Counted from the first letter of the stretch, positions 1 through 12,069 are shown. The stretch: DNA of 37,902 nt from Setaria digitata (GCA_003640385.1 RCAB01000567.1:1-37902); one strand, 5' to 3'. The notes: a model not told the origin generated them from the letters alone. Translations and numbers: made by a program.

Positions 1-83
1 TGTTAGTCTAATTAAACATGCCACTCTTATTAAGGATGCCATAGAGAGTAAAGTGAAAAACGTATCAAAAATTGAATTTCGTA

Positions 84-127
84 TTTGAGCGGATCCATGT
101 TTTGAGCGGATCCATGTCGGATCCATT
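84..127. repeat. 17-base tandem repeat, about 2.6 copies
   Basis: The unit TTTGAGCGGATCCATGT occurs at 84-100 and again exactly at 101-117, followed by a partial third copy (CGGATCCAT) from 118. Each copy carries GGATCC. It lies outside any gene I could find. Confidence 0.85.
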
Positions 128-1224
128 GTCTGAGAAAAAAATTGTGAAAAGAAATTTTTGTACTTTTCAAAATTTATTTCATTTCATCTCGACACTTTTT
201 TGTTTTTATCAGCGTCAACATTTTTCTCAATAGATTAAGTTTCTGAGGTTAGTATAAGTTCGATTTGAAGGGCAGTAAAATTTTTGCTTGAAAAGACGGA
301 TGGAAGACATTATGAGAAGAAATTGTGAGCTTAAAATATTTGTGATTTTTATCAGTGTCTGCTACCGTGATGTTAACATGTAAATGTAATTAATTCAAGG
401 AATTTTTTACGAGTCAAATCATCATAACATGCGGTCTTTAATAAAAATTTTATCTAAGATTAAAATTTTTAGGAAATGGGACTGAACCTGTGAGCAATAT
501 CAAGTGTCAAATACTGAATTATTTACACAAAAGGAGTAATTTAATTGTTCCTTCATCAAAATACTAAGTGGCAATCAAAGCAAATGTGAAAGAATAAATG
601 GTATGAAGTTTTAAATGATTGATAAGATTAAAGAAATTTCAATTTGAAAAGTAAATGAGCCAACTCAATTAAAATATAATTTGCTTCTTTATTCAGTTCT
701 GCTTTAAAAATCAACTGATTGATTAGAAGAATAGTCATATTTCGAAACACTTATGTAACAGGTTTATGTCACCAATTACCAATACCACTTGCAGCATTGT
801 CAGAATGGTTATCAAAAAATTTTCAGCAGATGCAGAAAAAATTAAAAACAGCAGGACGAAGATCGCACTTGCTCCAGCTAATTAGGTTGATTACGGTATG
901 GAGTGACAAATTCTTTTATAGATGATAAAACAAATATTCAACAAAATTTTTACCTTAACATTTGTATTTGGCGCCAAAAGTATCCAATTTGGAATTATTT
1001 TGCAGGACAAAACAAAGGCAACAAATGAAAAGATAAATAAAAAAATATTAAAATGTTTATTCAGCGACTCATGCATTAGCATAGATATGTGTTAGCATAT
1101 TCTTTTTAACAATCCTGAAATCACATATGCCTTTGTTAATTAATGCGAAGTAATGGTGTAGTATGACGCAGGTAGTATGATATTTTAGTAACTTTTCCAT
1201 ACCCCATAGAAATTAACTTCCTTC

Positions 1225-1290
1225 CCTACCTAACCAATGAACTGACTAACCAAACTAACCTGCTAACTAACTAGCTAACTAATACCTATA
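1225..1290. repeat. Degenerate TAAC/ACTA simple repeat
   Basis: This stretch is built of imperfect CTAAC, ACTAA and GCTAACTAA units in tandem. It has no open reading frame and looks like an ordinary decayed microsatellite. Confidence 0.6.
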
Positions 1291-2312
1291 CTATTCTACC
1301 TGTCATACTCATGATTATAAGACACGTTTAGCTACATATGTTATTATTCTTATTATTGTTATATTTCTGCATAATTAAGGTAACTTCATTAAACATTTGC
1401 TATTATAATACTTCCTACTACCTCATCTAATGCATAACAACTCATACATATTGCAATATATTGCTAAGCATACCTTAATCTTTTGCTCTATTTTTACTCT
1501 TAATATCTTCGTATTTTGACATTATAATCTGTTATTATTCAAATTTGTTTTTCCTTTCAAATTTTATTCTCTTTTTACACTTCTAATTCATTTCAAAACC
1601 TTTTTCTAGATGAATTTATTTTCTTCATTTAAGAAATTAATTTGCTTTAGCAAATTAATGCAAAATATATTTACTAACCCATTTAATATGCCGATAATTT
1701 GAAGCATAGAAATGTCGCCACAATAACGCAGTGTAGTTAGTAGTACCACCAAGTTGAACTCTGAAAATATATCTATCAGAGAATCCCGCATGATTTGTAG
1801 CATATAATGCACACATGCTGCATGTTTGTATTTAATTAATTTAAATTAGAAACTACGGAAATTTCCAAAACAACAACTTCGTTAGTCAAACGAATTCATA
1901 ATACACTAACAAAATTTTGAATATTTTGTCCAAAATAAATAATTAAAAGGCCGTTCCAAACTTTCTTTTAAAAAATTACTGGTTCAATGGAAATATGATA
2001 TAAACAGAATATAATTTTAATTTGATGAAAAATTTTTACTGCAACTTGTTTCTTTTTTTTTGAATTTTTGCTTTAAAAATTTTAAACAGACAAGTTAAAA
2101 AATGTATGCAGTTAAATTTAAAGCACTGACTTCTTTTATAAAAAGGAAAAAAGCTTTGTAATTACCAAAATTGTTGACAACGAATTTCCTAAGTTGCTTT
2201 TTAATTTCTAACTTTTTTTTTTTTATAAATCTTCGTCGACCTGCATACGTGAGTTCTTAGTTGAATGAACAATTAATAAGAAGTAGAAGTGGATACTTCT
2301 TTTCGGCTATCT

Positions 2313-2324
2313 GGCATTTTCAGA
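2313..2324 (+). promoter_or_regulatory. Candidate spliced-leader acceptor of the nuclear receptor mRNA
   Basis: GGCATTTTCAG ends at 2323 and is followed by A, 43 bases before the ATG at 2367. No upstream coding exon in frame was found. In nematodes such an unpaired TTTTCAG close to a start codon is usually a trans-splice site. The sequence shows the acceptor; its use for spliced leader is inference. Confidence 0.45.
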
Positions 2325-2366
2325 TTCAGGAAATCTGACCATTTATCTACCTTGGAAAGGAAAACA

Positions 2367-5300
2367 ATGGATAGCAGGAGTTGTGGTAATATTTGGCAGC
2401 ATGGTTTCACTTTACCTCAGGCTAACGAATATCATCATGTTGAAGATGCATCAATTCCAATTTCACGTGATCCGATACGGGATGCTACTACATCATCATT
2501 TTTATTTTATGACTACGATCCAGCATTTCGAGCAAATATTGCGCAAACTACTGCTACTAGTAATTTCACGGGTTCCCATTACATTGTACCATTGTCACAC
2601 ATTCCGGTACTGCATCCTTGCTATGTACTTTAATTAGAGCTAAATTATGAATTTTTATGAAATTTATACTGCAGGCAATCAGATTCTCTTATTTACGAGA
2701 TCACCCTATCCCGAAGTATTTACCATTACTCTAGATTTAACTTTTACTAATAGAGATCTTTTAACTGAGATTTTGACATACTTATGAATGCTATCCAAGG
2801 AAAAATATTTTGATAATTGGTTTCACTGTGTGTTATTCAAACATGAAACGACACAATACAGTACTCCAACAAAACTGTATATGAAGCAATAGTATTGTTG
2901 GTCAGACAGACTCCCATGAAGCTCATAAAACATCATTAATTTTGAAGGACCAAATGAAAAAAATCTCAAAAACTGCTAAAAATTATTTTATTTTTCTTGA
3001 AATATGTTAAATTATTCCATTTTGGAAAATATATAAATCTAATTGATTAAAGAAATATATTTTTCCTCAATGACATTCATAGATTCATAGACACAGCAAA
3101 GACTAGCATCAGCAGGTTGAAGTAGGTAGAAACTAGAAACAACGAGATCGAGATTTCTTGGAAATCTTCCCTTTGTATCCTTTTCTTTTTTGAGACCAAC
3201 AATCTTACAGTAAACTTAATTATTCCTCTCTTATTTATGAATTGTTTTTAAAGGTTTCATTTAAGAAATTTAAATTAGGTGAATATTTCAGGATTCTAGC
3301 AGCGGTTTCGCTGGTTTGCCGGTCCGGCAGATGATTGCCACGACAACACCAATTCATTCACCCACTTATCCTTGCTCCGTCAAAGATTTTGCCATACCAT
3401 TGCCAACAAGGCTATCTTCGGAACAAAGGTATGAACATTTTTTGTTCGTTCAAATTTAACAATATAATTAGTTTCAAAGCACTTTCTACAACTTGAGAGA
3501 AGTCCAAACCCTAATTTTGAGCAGAATTATTAGTCTGTTTAACCAGAATCTCGTTGCATTGATGAATGGAAGTTACTAAACTTCATGATATATAAGTTCA
3601 TTTAATGGGAGATTAAAATGCTTGCTTAGTTTTCTCTCAAATTAAATCACTAATGATTTAATAAACAATCGAGTTTGGAAGTAAGCGAAATCTTGAAACA
3701 ATAGAAGCTACTTAAATTTTTGTTTTTTCCTAGTTTGCCGCCCGGAAAGAACGACATTCTTGAGTTTGCATAAAATTAAATTATGTAGGCAATTTTGATT
3801 ATTTCTTCCTTCGTATACTAGTTTTAAATTTTCTGATAAAATTAAATCCAATATCCTCCTTTTTACAAAAACGCTAATAATAATTTGAAATTTTCTTTTG
3901 AAGCTTTTTTTTCCCGGAAACATTGACTTGCCAGCACAGTTTTATGTTTTACTTTTTTATTTTTTATTTTTTTGAATAATCTATTGTTTCATTTGATGTT
4001 AATAAGAAAATTTTTTTATTTCATTTTCGATTTCACTTTTTTCGCTCTTCTTTTCAATAAAAGCACCGTTTTACAAAAAGATGTAAAATTAATATTTATC
4101 ACTTTGAGTTCTCATTGAATTATTTTTGCAGTTCCAGCAAGTTTGAATTCAGTCAGAAATGGTTAAAAATTGCAAATGAGAAAGCTTTCTCTCATAATTT
4201 TTTGACATCACTTTGAACATTTTGTTGACATCTCCCAAAAGATTCAACTTCTTATCGTTATCAGAACTGAAAAGAAAGTGTCTAGAATGGTGCAAATTCT
4301 TCCCATATCTTTCGAATTATTTCCCGCAATTATCAATTTATTTCCTTCTCAATTTCACTTTCTTTTTCACTCTTCTTTTTATCAATTATTGATATTGTTA
4401 TTGTCACTTAATGAATTTATTGAATTATAATAGTTATTAATTACTACTACTTCACAATAATTATTATTAATTACTGCTATGATTAATATAACTGATAAAA
4501 AGAATTTTTGTAATGGTAAATTAACAGAATATAAACGCAAAGATGATAGAGGGATGTNGTTACCATTTTTGTAATGGTAAATTAACAGAATATAAACGCA
4601 AAGATGATAGAGGGATGTATTATTTATCAGTTTAGAAAATTAATGGATGATAACGCAAATCTTTTGAGTCACATTTTTTGAATTTCCAGCTGCTCGTTAT
4701 TCTCATTTGATGCTTCAAATTCTTTACCAGCTTGTCCCATACAGCAACCTACGCCACGAATGATACCTCCGGTAACCATACGAAAACCATCCGGTGAACA
4801 ACCGTGTCAGGTTTGCCTTGCTGCAGCTTCCAATGGATTACATTTCGGAGCGAAAACGTGTGCTGCGTGTGCTGCATTTTTCCGGTTAATTCATTTCTTC
4901 CTCCTTCAAAAACAAGAAATCAATTAGGGTAACTATTTGAAATAGCCAACTGATTTAAACTTTTTGTTCCTAGTCTTTGATCACTATAACTCTATTGCTT
5001 GAAATCTTCCAAACTTCACTATTTTAAACATTTTGCAAACGCTTCTTCTTCTACTTACTTTTTTTTCTCAGTTCTCAAAGTATCACGCTCCAAGAAAAAG
5101 TTATTCAGAAGTCCTCGTTTTCATTATAAAAAATTTGAAGGCTTAAACATAATTGTATGTTGTATTCAGTTCCATAATTAAACTTACCCTCATTTATTTA
5201 TTAAACCAAGCTTATAATATTGCGTCACATTGTTTTGTGCTAGAGCTAAAATAGTCTAATAATATGTGAGAGAAAATTATTTTTACTACTAAACACTTTA

Positions 5301-6844
5301 TGTTCTTAAATCAATCAATATCAAAATGCAGTAGAAGTTATAGTTTCTCATTAAAGAAATTGTATATGTGATAATTTCAGACGAACAGTTAGTGACGAAA
5401 AGAGTTATACATGTAAGCGATCACAGCGTTGTGATGTGAAATTAAATTATGGTATGATAGCTATTGATCTTTGTAAAGGAGATTTTTTCAAAACAACATG
5501 ACTGAAATGCTTGGTTATTTATTTTAAAATATTAAAGCCTAACAATTAAAGTATGTTTTATAAGAGAAAATTAAAACATCTTATGTTTTCCGTCCTTTTA
5601 ACACTTTATTCATTTTCAGCAACCGGCTACCGTAAAATTTGTCGTAGTTGTCGCATGAAACGATGTCTGGATGTTGGGATGCTTCCGGAAAGTGAGAAAC
5701 TTCATCAATATGCTCTTTACACATCTTAAATTTAGTAAAAAATGGTTGCTTGGGCTAAAAACATTTCTGTCTCAATGCTAAACTGATTACTGCAAAAATG
5801 AAATAAGTCATTACCACTTCGCTGATTGAGATTGGTAAAGAATAATGATATAATGATAAAATGTGAAAATGTCATTATGTTAATGGTTATAGTTTAAAAA
5901 ATCTGCACTTTTAATCCAATCAGCACCTTTTTTACCACTTTCTTATGAGGGAAAATTCATCCTGATCACTCCAATGAATTAATTGTCCTTCCGGTGCACT
6001 TGGCAAGAAGAACATCGATAGATGAATTTGCAGGACTGGCATTAACCCTGCATGCATAATTAAGCAGCCGAACTGCAAGCTTGTCATTCATTTGCAGTAT
6101 TCAAAGAAATTGCTATCAACTATATGATTACAACTAATTAGTTATATATATTTTATTAGTTTATTAAACAGCAAAATTGAATAATTAATAGCGAACTGAA
6201 TCGAATAATCGATGATTTTCAATGATAAAAACTGCAACTAATTAAAATGAATATAAAAATGAAAGACATAATAACCTAAGCACATAATAACCAATTTATT
6301 GGTACCAGAAATTCATGAACAAGCGAACAGTATTTGATTTAGATGTGTGATAAGTTATAATAATTACTGACATATCATTTTAAAATATTAATTATTATCA
6401 ATATAAAGTAATAGCAATACTCTGAAAAATAATGATAATGTGTAGAGAATCTATTGATTCAATTATTTAATTCTCACTCATCTTTTTTATCTAAGGTAAA
6501 TTAATTTTTGTATTTTAAAATTAATTTTTTGCTTTTCTGGCAACTGCCTGACAACTTTTTTGATTCACTCCAATTAACTCAACCTTTATTTGATTAATGA
6601 TTACAAAAGAGATATATAGTCAGGTAGAAGTTGTGCAACAAAATAATTGTAATGGAAAAGTGTGATCAAAGGTTTTTGGCTTACAGATGTACAGAATAAA
6701 AGACAAAGAAAGGATTACAAGGAAAATTATGATTCCCAGGATAATGACGAACGAAATGTAATTGCTGGTGACAGTGATATTCAATCACCGATACCGAATA
6801 ACGATATTGCGACCAACAATCTTTCCAATCAATGTATCGATTAG
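2367..6844 (+). CDS. Nuclear hormone receptor, DNA-binding domain only
   Basis: Six exons: 2367-2606, 3292-3428, 4690-4884, 5381-5451, 5620-5691 and 6687-6844. Together they give a 290-residue protein with matching phases at every join. Residues 1-164 are a low-complexity N-terminal region. The C4 DNA-binding domain follows. Finger I uses C165, C168, C183 and C186 and carries the P-box CAACAAFFRR; finger II uses C202, C208, C222 and C225. Then come CRMKRCLDVGM and a basic extension beginning NVQNKRQRKDY. The P-box is of the kind seen in the expanded nematode receptor family, so it should be a nuclear sequence-specific transcription factor. The reading frame stops 51 residues after the last join, leaving no room for a ligand-binding domain, and I found no further exon before 7.5 kb. 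Alternative splicing out of exon 6 cannot be excluded. The start ATG is the first in the exon's frame after a likely trans-splice acceptor. Finger I (14-residue spacing) and finger II (13) are slightly longer than the usual pattern. The family call is secure; the C-terminus is less so. Confidence 0.8.
4504..4618. repeat. Direct duplication flanking a single N (assembly seam)
   Basis: Positions 4504-4557 and 4565-4618 are identical over 54 bases. They are separated by seven bases that contain the only N in this part of the window (4558). This is the signature of two contig ends that overlap but were not merged. It lies in intron 2 of the nuclear receptor gene, so coding sequence is not affected. 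Confidence 0.85.
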
Positions 6845-7524
6845 ATCTCCGATCATAAAGTTTTGTTCTAAAGTTTTTATTCGAAATTAATAATAGGGAG
6901 AAATCAATGAACTCAAAGATATCCAGGATGTTTCCTCGAAATGCTGTTTTTTGAAGAAATATAATTTAACAAATAAAAATTCAAGTAAAAATGAGCGGCA
7001 AACACTATTATCTTTTTCATTAACTCATAATTAAATTAATTTTTCAAGCAGTAAAATCAAAGGTATGCAATTAGATTGTGCATAACGCTTTATTGTTTGC
7101 AGAAAACTTCTTGATTGAATCTTTCTATTCAAGAAATTACAAAAAAGAGATCTTAAAGCAATTGATTCAGGATATTGCGATTATCAAATAATCGTTAGGC
7201 GATGGAACATTGAAAAATTTCTGACACTATGTTTGGTGGAAATTTTGTATATATTAGATAATTTTCATTAGCCATTTGTCGGCTGATACCAATACTTAGC
7301 GAGCGGTACCAAAATAAATGTGCATATCATTTCTAAAAATATTTTGATTTATGTGTATTGAAATAATGGGATCATTCGAAAATTTTTAGCTGTGAAAAAA
7401 AAAGTGATGACAGCAATTGACGTCTGTAGCTAGAAGTAAGGAATATGTTTAATTACTGGTTGCAGAAATCGAAAATAATTGAAATGTTAAATTAACGTGA
7501 AAATTAAAAGAAAACTAAGCATTT
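6845..7524. other. Convergent intergenic region
   Basis: This lies between the stop of the nuclear receptor (+) and the stop of the membrane protein gene (-), so it holds both 3' untranslated regions. Apart from a candidate polyadenylation signal at 6972-6977 I see nothing. There is no good splice-flanked exon continuing the receptor. Confidence 0.6.
6972..6977 (+). terminator. Candidate polyadenylation signal of the nuclear receptor gene
   Basis: AATAAA lies 128 bases after the receptor stop codon. The distance is normal for a nematode 3' UTR, but the motif is common in AT-rich DNA. Confidence 0.35.
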
Positions 7525-10262
7525 TTATGACAAATCAAATTTCCCCCTCAAAAGCATACCATTTAGTATTGCCAAAACAGCGAGAGTTAGATCGATCCAT
7601 GAAAAAGTTGATGCCCATTGATCGATCGGCTTCTTAGCTTCATGAAACCAACGTATAGAAGCCAAAATGCTGTCAGTAATTGTTACAAGCATCATAACTA
7701 ACATAATGCACAAGCCTAAGCAATATATGAAGGCTGGCCAATGCAAATGAAGCGCACGTAGTGTAAATAAGCCAGAAAGTGAAACAATCTAAAATGTTAT
7801 ACTTACGGAGAATTATTTTATTCAAATTTCGGAATTGCTATCAACTTTAGATGCACGGAATATGCGTCCTACCACTTCATTTACTGCATTGTCTTTTTTC
7901 CGCTACAAAGCAGAAAAATTTCAAAGATTTAAATTCAGTAATTATGAAAATTAAGAAAATAATTTTCAAGAAACACAAAATTAGGGCTGTTCATTAATGA
8001 TCGTATCAAAATGATAAGTCGTAAATAAAAATTTTGTGGAGCGAAAAGACTAACCAAATTAAGCAAAGGTATCCATATATTGGTGCCATCGGTACAATTT
8101 ACCTCATTATACATTATGCTGTATTGTAAACCAAGACAAAAGCACAATGTCCCAGTGACAAACAATATTATAGCTAAGAAAAAGTGACCATATATTAATT
8201 GGGCAAATAATTTCCATGGCCTCTCCGGAATATTCAATAAGGAGCACGCATTTACCCTCTATTAAAAAGTATTTAAGATTGTTTTCATTAATGTATTCGT
8301 GGAAAAATGACAGTTTTTGTCTTTGGAAAATAATTATTAACATGAATTGTTTTTTGAATTAATTTTATCTCATGCGAAGAAAAAAAGGTCAGTGTATATT
8401 CTATGTTGAAATTAATTAAGTAATTCAAGAAAAATTTAATTGTGCTTACTATATGCTTTTGGAAAATGTGGATATTTGATAAAAGTAAAATTCTTTCTTC
8501 ACAAAAAAAAAGAAAAAAACATCAAATTGGAATTAATTACCTCGTCCAGTTTAAGTGCAGCAACCGTAAATTTGTAATTAAGTTTATCAAGCATATTCCA
8601 AAATTATGCATCTACTATAAATTTTCAATAGATTGTATAATTGTTTCTGAATTTTAAGATGTTGTAAATTGTCAAGACGAAACATCACACTAAAATATGA
8701 AGCAAAATTGAAATGCAAAGTTTTTTTTTTAATTTTCCAAACTTCTAGAATTCTTCATTTTAAATATTTACACTCGTTTTCAAACTTCTTTTATGCTATA
8801 TTAACCAATTTGAAATGACTTGTGTGTTCCGATGAAATTTTCTATTCTATTAAAATATAAATCATGAAATGTCTCGAAGTTGTTCGAAAATTTTTAGCTT
8901 TACATATTTTTCTGGATATCGCGTAATATTTGTTTGAAAATTTTACATGAAAAAAATTCCCAAATTATTCTTATACTGCGTATATTTCCAAAGGCAAAAA
9001 TAATTAGCAAGTGTTAATTAATATGAATTAAATGGATTTATTTAAAATTAATTTTGTCAGAACCGTGACATCATAAGCTTATTAGGTCTATTATCCGTTA
9101 GCCTATCACATTTATCAAACTAGGCTCATCAAACCCGTTTTTCATAAGTTTATCTGGAATAAAAGATTTAAAATTTAAAAAAAAACAGGGCGTACTTGAA
9201 GTCAGAAATTATTTTAATTCAACGGCTCTAAAATTGTTCTGAAAAAAGAGAATAAACATAAGGCTTGAAAATAGACAGGTGTGCAAAAATGTATTGAATA
9301 TTTTGATAACGGCAAATTATCAATCATTGATACTAATCGCTTAATGTCTTTTATGGAGATGGGTAAATGATTTAGCTGATGAAAAGTTTGATGCAGACAT
9401 GTACAAGTCGTAAAATTAGTTAATTTTGATGTTTTCGTATCAAAAATAAAGCTCATTTCATCAGAGATTTAGACAAAGATGGCAGTTTTTATTTAGCAAA
9501 AGCCAATGAATTAATTAAACATTTCTAGTCCTCGAGAGTTCATTATTTTAATCTTCCAAAGCGGTTGCTACTGAACAAAATGCGATAACTTTCTCTCCAG
9601 TAGCAAACAAAGCTTATCACTAAACTAAACTAATTTCTTTATATTTCATCAGCAATGACTCACTTTTGTGGATAATTAAAGTTACATCAGCTAATCACTA
9701 TCTAGATTACATATGTATGAAAATAATCTTGTCACAGATAAATGAATAACTTAGTAAATATAAGACTTTTCAACAATAGACTTATTAGAATCAACTAATA
9801 ATGCTTGCTTATTAAAATAAGCAAATGCTTACCTAAAGAACTTTTTGTTATAAAATTTAGCGAAAATTGTAATGAGCATAAATGGAACGAAAAAGTATGA
9901 AAGTTGATATATTCATTGGTGTAAATGCAATTTTCCAACACTTTTGAATATAATGAATAACAAATTTAAAAAAAAAGCCACCCATTATTCCATATGTGAG
10001 ACAATTTCCCGTTTGAAAGGGTAAAGAAATAAAATAAAATGAAATAAAAAGGACATGTAAACAGAAAAGAGCAAAACAAGTTTCCTGAAATTTAAACGAT
10101 GCATTTTCATCGTTTTTTTTTTTTGTATCTGAATTATCAATAAATAAATAATTTATACTGAAGCATAGAAGTGGAAAAGAAAAAAGAAGGGCAATGAAGT
10201 AACTACCTGAGGCGAGCAACAGATAGAGCTTCTGCTAAATTTAGCCAATTAATAATTTTCAT
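7525..10262 (-). CDS. Four-span integral membrane protein, family not recognised
   Basis: Three exons on the minus strand: 10262-10207, 8256-8055 and 7788-7525. They give 173 residues, with phase 2 then phase 0 joins both preserved. The start is ATG at 10262-10260. Hydrophobic segments are at about residues 37-61, 79-99, 104-125 and 148-166. Between the first two lies a loop with one potential N-glycosylation site (NCT, N72). The chain ends RGKFDLS soon after the last span. A tetraspan topology with both ends cytosolic is the simplest reading. I do not recognise the family; it lacks the CCG motif expected of tetraspanins, and no claudin signature was evident. The first intron is almost 2 kb, so exon 1 is the least certain part. 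A possible extra exon at 7902-7807 is listed separately. The gene converges on the nuclear receptor gene. Confidence 0.62.
7807..7902 (-). other. Possible stop-containing cassette exon of the four-span protein
   Basis: On the minus strand CTTTGTAG precedes position 7902 and the consensus donor GTAAGT begins at 7806. The resulting 96-base exon is in phase 0, as is the intron it sits in. Read in frame it starts RKKDNAVNEVVGRIF, encodes 26 charged residues, then stops at TGA (7824-7822). Inclusion would end the protein after about 112 residues with one clear membrane span and a basic tail. The splice sites and open frame are visible; use of the exon is inference. It could equally be an alternative last exon. 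Confidence 0.42.
8257..10206 (-). other. Long first intron of the four-span protein gene
   Basis: About 1.95 kb between the two first exons on the minus strand. The open frames inside (for example near 8442-8657, 9214-9456 and 9857-10206) are AT-rich, lack paired splice sites in a usable phase, and are not called. It contains a small hairpin at 9805-9824. An unannotated small gene cannot be ruled out. Confidence 0.45.
9805..9824. repeat. Perfect 9-bp inverted repeat with a 2-base loop
   Basis: TTGCTTATT, AA, AATAAGCAA reads as a perfect short hairpin. It lies inside the long intron of the four-span membrane protein gene. No function can be assigned. Confidence 0.7.
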
Positions 10263-10264
10263 GA

Positions 10265-10746
10265 TTGAGAAAGATCAAAAACTTGTCCATTAACGCATTT
10301 TTTTTTTCTCTTGAAAAATCAAAAAATTTTAATGGATGGTTTTTAGATATACTACGACTTGCAGTGGACTTAATAAAGTTTTCGAAAGAAAATTTTCATT
10401 CTAGAGAAGGCTTTTTCCTATCACATAATTTTGGAGTTTTGCATGATTTAGCAAGAATTCTTACTCCTTATTGTTTAAAACTATTATCAGAACCAGACGG
10501 TACTTACATACAACGAATTATTAATTTGCAAATTTAATGCAAAGGACAAACGTCATTAGCGTTTGGTCATTACAAAATCACAAAAATGTCCGTCTACCGA
10601 GTCATCATCGCGATACTTTGATAATTCAGATAATATGGTCTTTTCAATCTTTAAAAAAAGGAACTGGTTTGCATTCAAAGATTAAGGAGTTGAAAAACAT
10701 AAATCTGACGGCATTATCGTCTCACATTTTCCGCAAACAGATATAA
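10265..10746 (+). pseudogene. Two overlapping unexplained ORFs, possible gene relic
   Basis: The first frame (10265-10537, 90 codons) begins with TTG and contains no methionine at all, yet has a mixed composition less like noncoding AT-rich DNA, for example SREGFFLSHNFGVLHDLARI. Its TAA shares its last base with the ATG of a second 69-codon frame (10537-10746). No spliced-leader acceptor is obvious. A possible acceptor (TTTTTTAG before ATATACTACG) and a possible donor (GTACTT after CCAGACG) would make it an exon instead. I do not recognise the protein. It could be an exon of a missed gene, a decayed insertion such as Wolbachia-derived DNA, or chance. It lies immediately upstream of, and divergent from, the four-span protein gene. 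Confidence 0.22.
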
Positions 10747-11116
10747 AACACTGTTTACTATTGGAAGGTTCACATTTCCGAAGATGAACAAATCAAAGAA
10801 AGTCTATTGCACAAATATTTGTATGCTAAATGTACGTTCATAATATACTCTTAAAAAGTTTGAAGCTTAAAGAACGGAAAAAAAATTTCTTAAAGAATTA
10901 GAAATTCTAATAAATAACAATCCTAATAAATTTTCTATAATCCTTTACTCAAATTTCTTTTTCTTCTCATCAGTGCTCACTTAATTTAATAGCCATAATT
11001 AATTCCTTCTATCAGTTTTGTTATCTTTTCCTAGCACGAATTGGAAATTAAAATCAAGAGAAAGTGCGACAAAAAGGTTCCTGCAAAGAATGTGAGATTA
11101 TGCCTAATAAATGCTT

Positions 11117-11165
11117 ATGTGTGCATGCGTACGTGTGCGTGTGGGCGTGCGTGCATGTGTGCGTG
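11117..11165. repeat. Alternating purine-pyrimidine (GT/GC/CA) tract
   Basis: Positions 11117-11143 alternate strictly between purine and pyrimidine (GT, GC, CA and CG steps). After a one-step break the pattern resumes at 11145 to about 11164. It stands out in very AT-rich surroundings. Such tracts are the classic type that can adopt left-handed DNA and are often polymorphic. Confidence 0.75.
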
Positions 11166-12069
11166 GTGGCGATTTCTTGACAAGCAAATTCTTGTTTTCG
11201 GTTAAATATCGCCTTAATATTAATTAGCTAACTCAAAACCAGTGGAATTGAGGTGATGCAAATTTTGGTGCAATTTTTGCCTTCAGTGCTTATTTTGCGA
11301 AACTTTTATTCTATCCTTTCAGTTCTTTGAAGTATTTCATGAATCAACTGGGAATAAGATAAATTAAAAGTTGGAAATGCCATAATTATTCTTGGCCAAT
11401 ATCAGGGCTTAAAAATAAGAGCGAAATTTTACCATTTGTAAATTTTGATCGAAACGAAATTAGCTGCTAGCAAACGGACGCATAGCTGTTGTTATGTCAC
11501 CACTCTTAAAATCATTGTCTCCATTGTTTTCATGGTCAGAGTAGTAAAAGGCAATAAGTCGACGGAATGAAATTCAATCATTTAATTAATAAAGCAATTA
11601 GAAAAATCTCCAGATTAGTTTTCACTAAGACTTTTTTTCCAATTAGACGAAATGGTGAGAAACCACAGTCATTTATTTGCTAATCTAAATGTGGATAGAT
11701 TGCAACATTTTCTGATCATCTAACGTTTGTGATCAATTCTAGACGACGTCTTGCTATCAACTGATTTTTATTGTTTAGCTGAAATTTTTTGATTAACTGA
11801 CATTTCCTAATCGACAATTAATTGTCCTGCTAACACACATTGATTTATTGACTGAGTGATTCAATGGAACTCAAAATTCATCGAAAGTTATCATTCAAGT
11901 AGGGAATATAAAATGCTGCTGTATAGCTAGAGCGCTATCAACATAATACAGTGACTGATTGGATCATTTTATTAATAAATCGGTATAAGAATCACTCTCC
12001 AGTTCTCGCTGTTTCGTTGTTTCACAAAAATTTTGCGAAGAGTGAAAAAGTTTCTTTTCATCTTGTAAC

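Larger units (their letters stand above)
1..2323. other. Upstream intergenic region, no gene seen
   Basis: I see no convincing exon on either strand. The open frames here are short, start with non-ATG codons or lack splice sites, and have the composition of AT-rich noncoding DNA. The region holds a 17-base tandem repeat (84-127), a TAAC/ACTA-rich stretch (about 1225-1290) and a T-run (2212-2224) roughly 150 bases before the start codon of the nuclear receptor gene. The 5' end of the receptor transcript probably lies near 2324. Confidence 0.6.
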
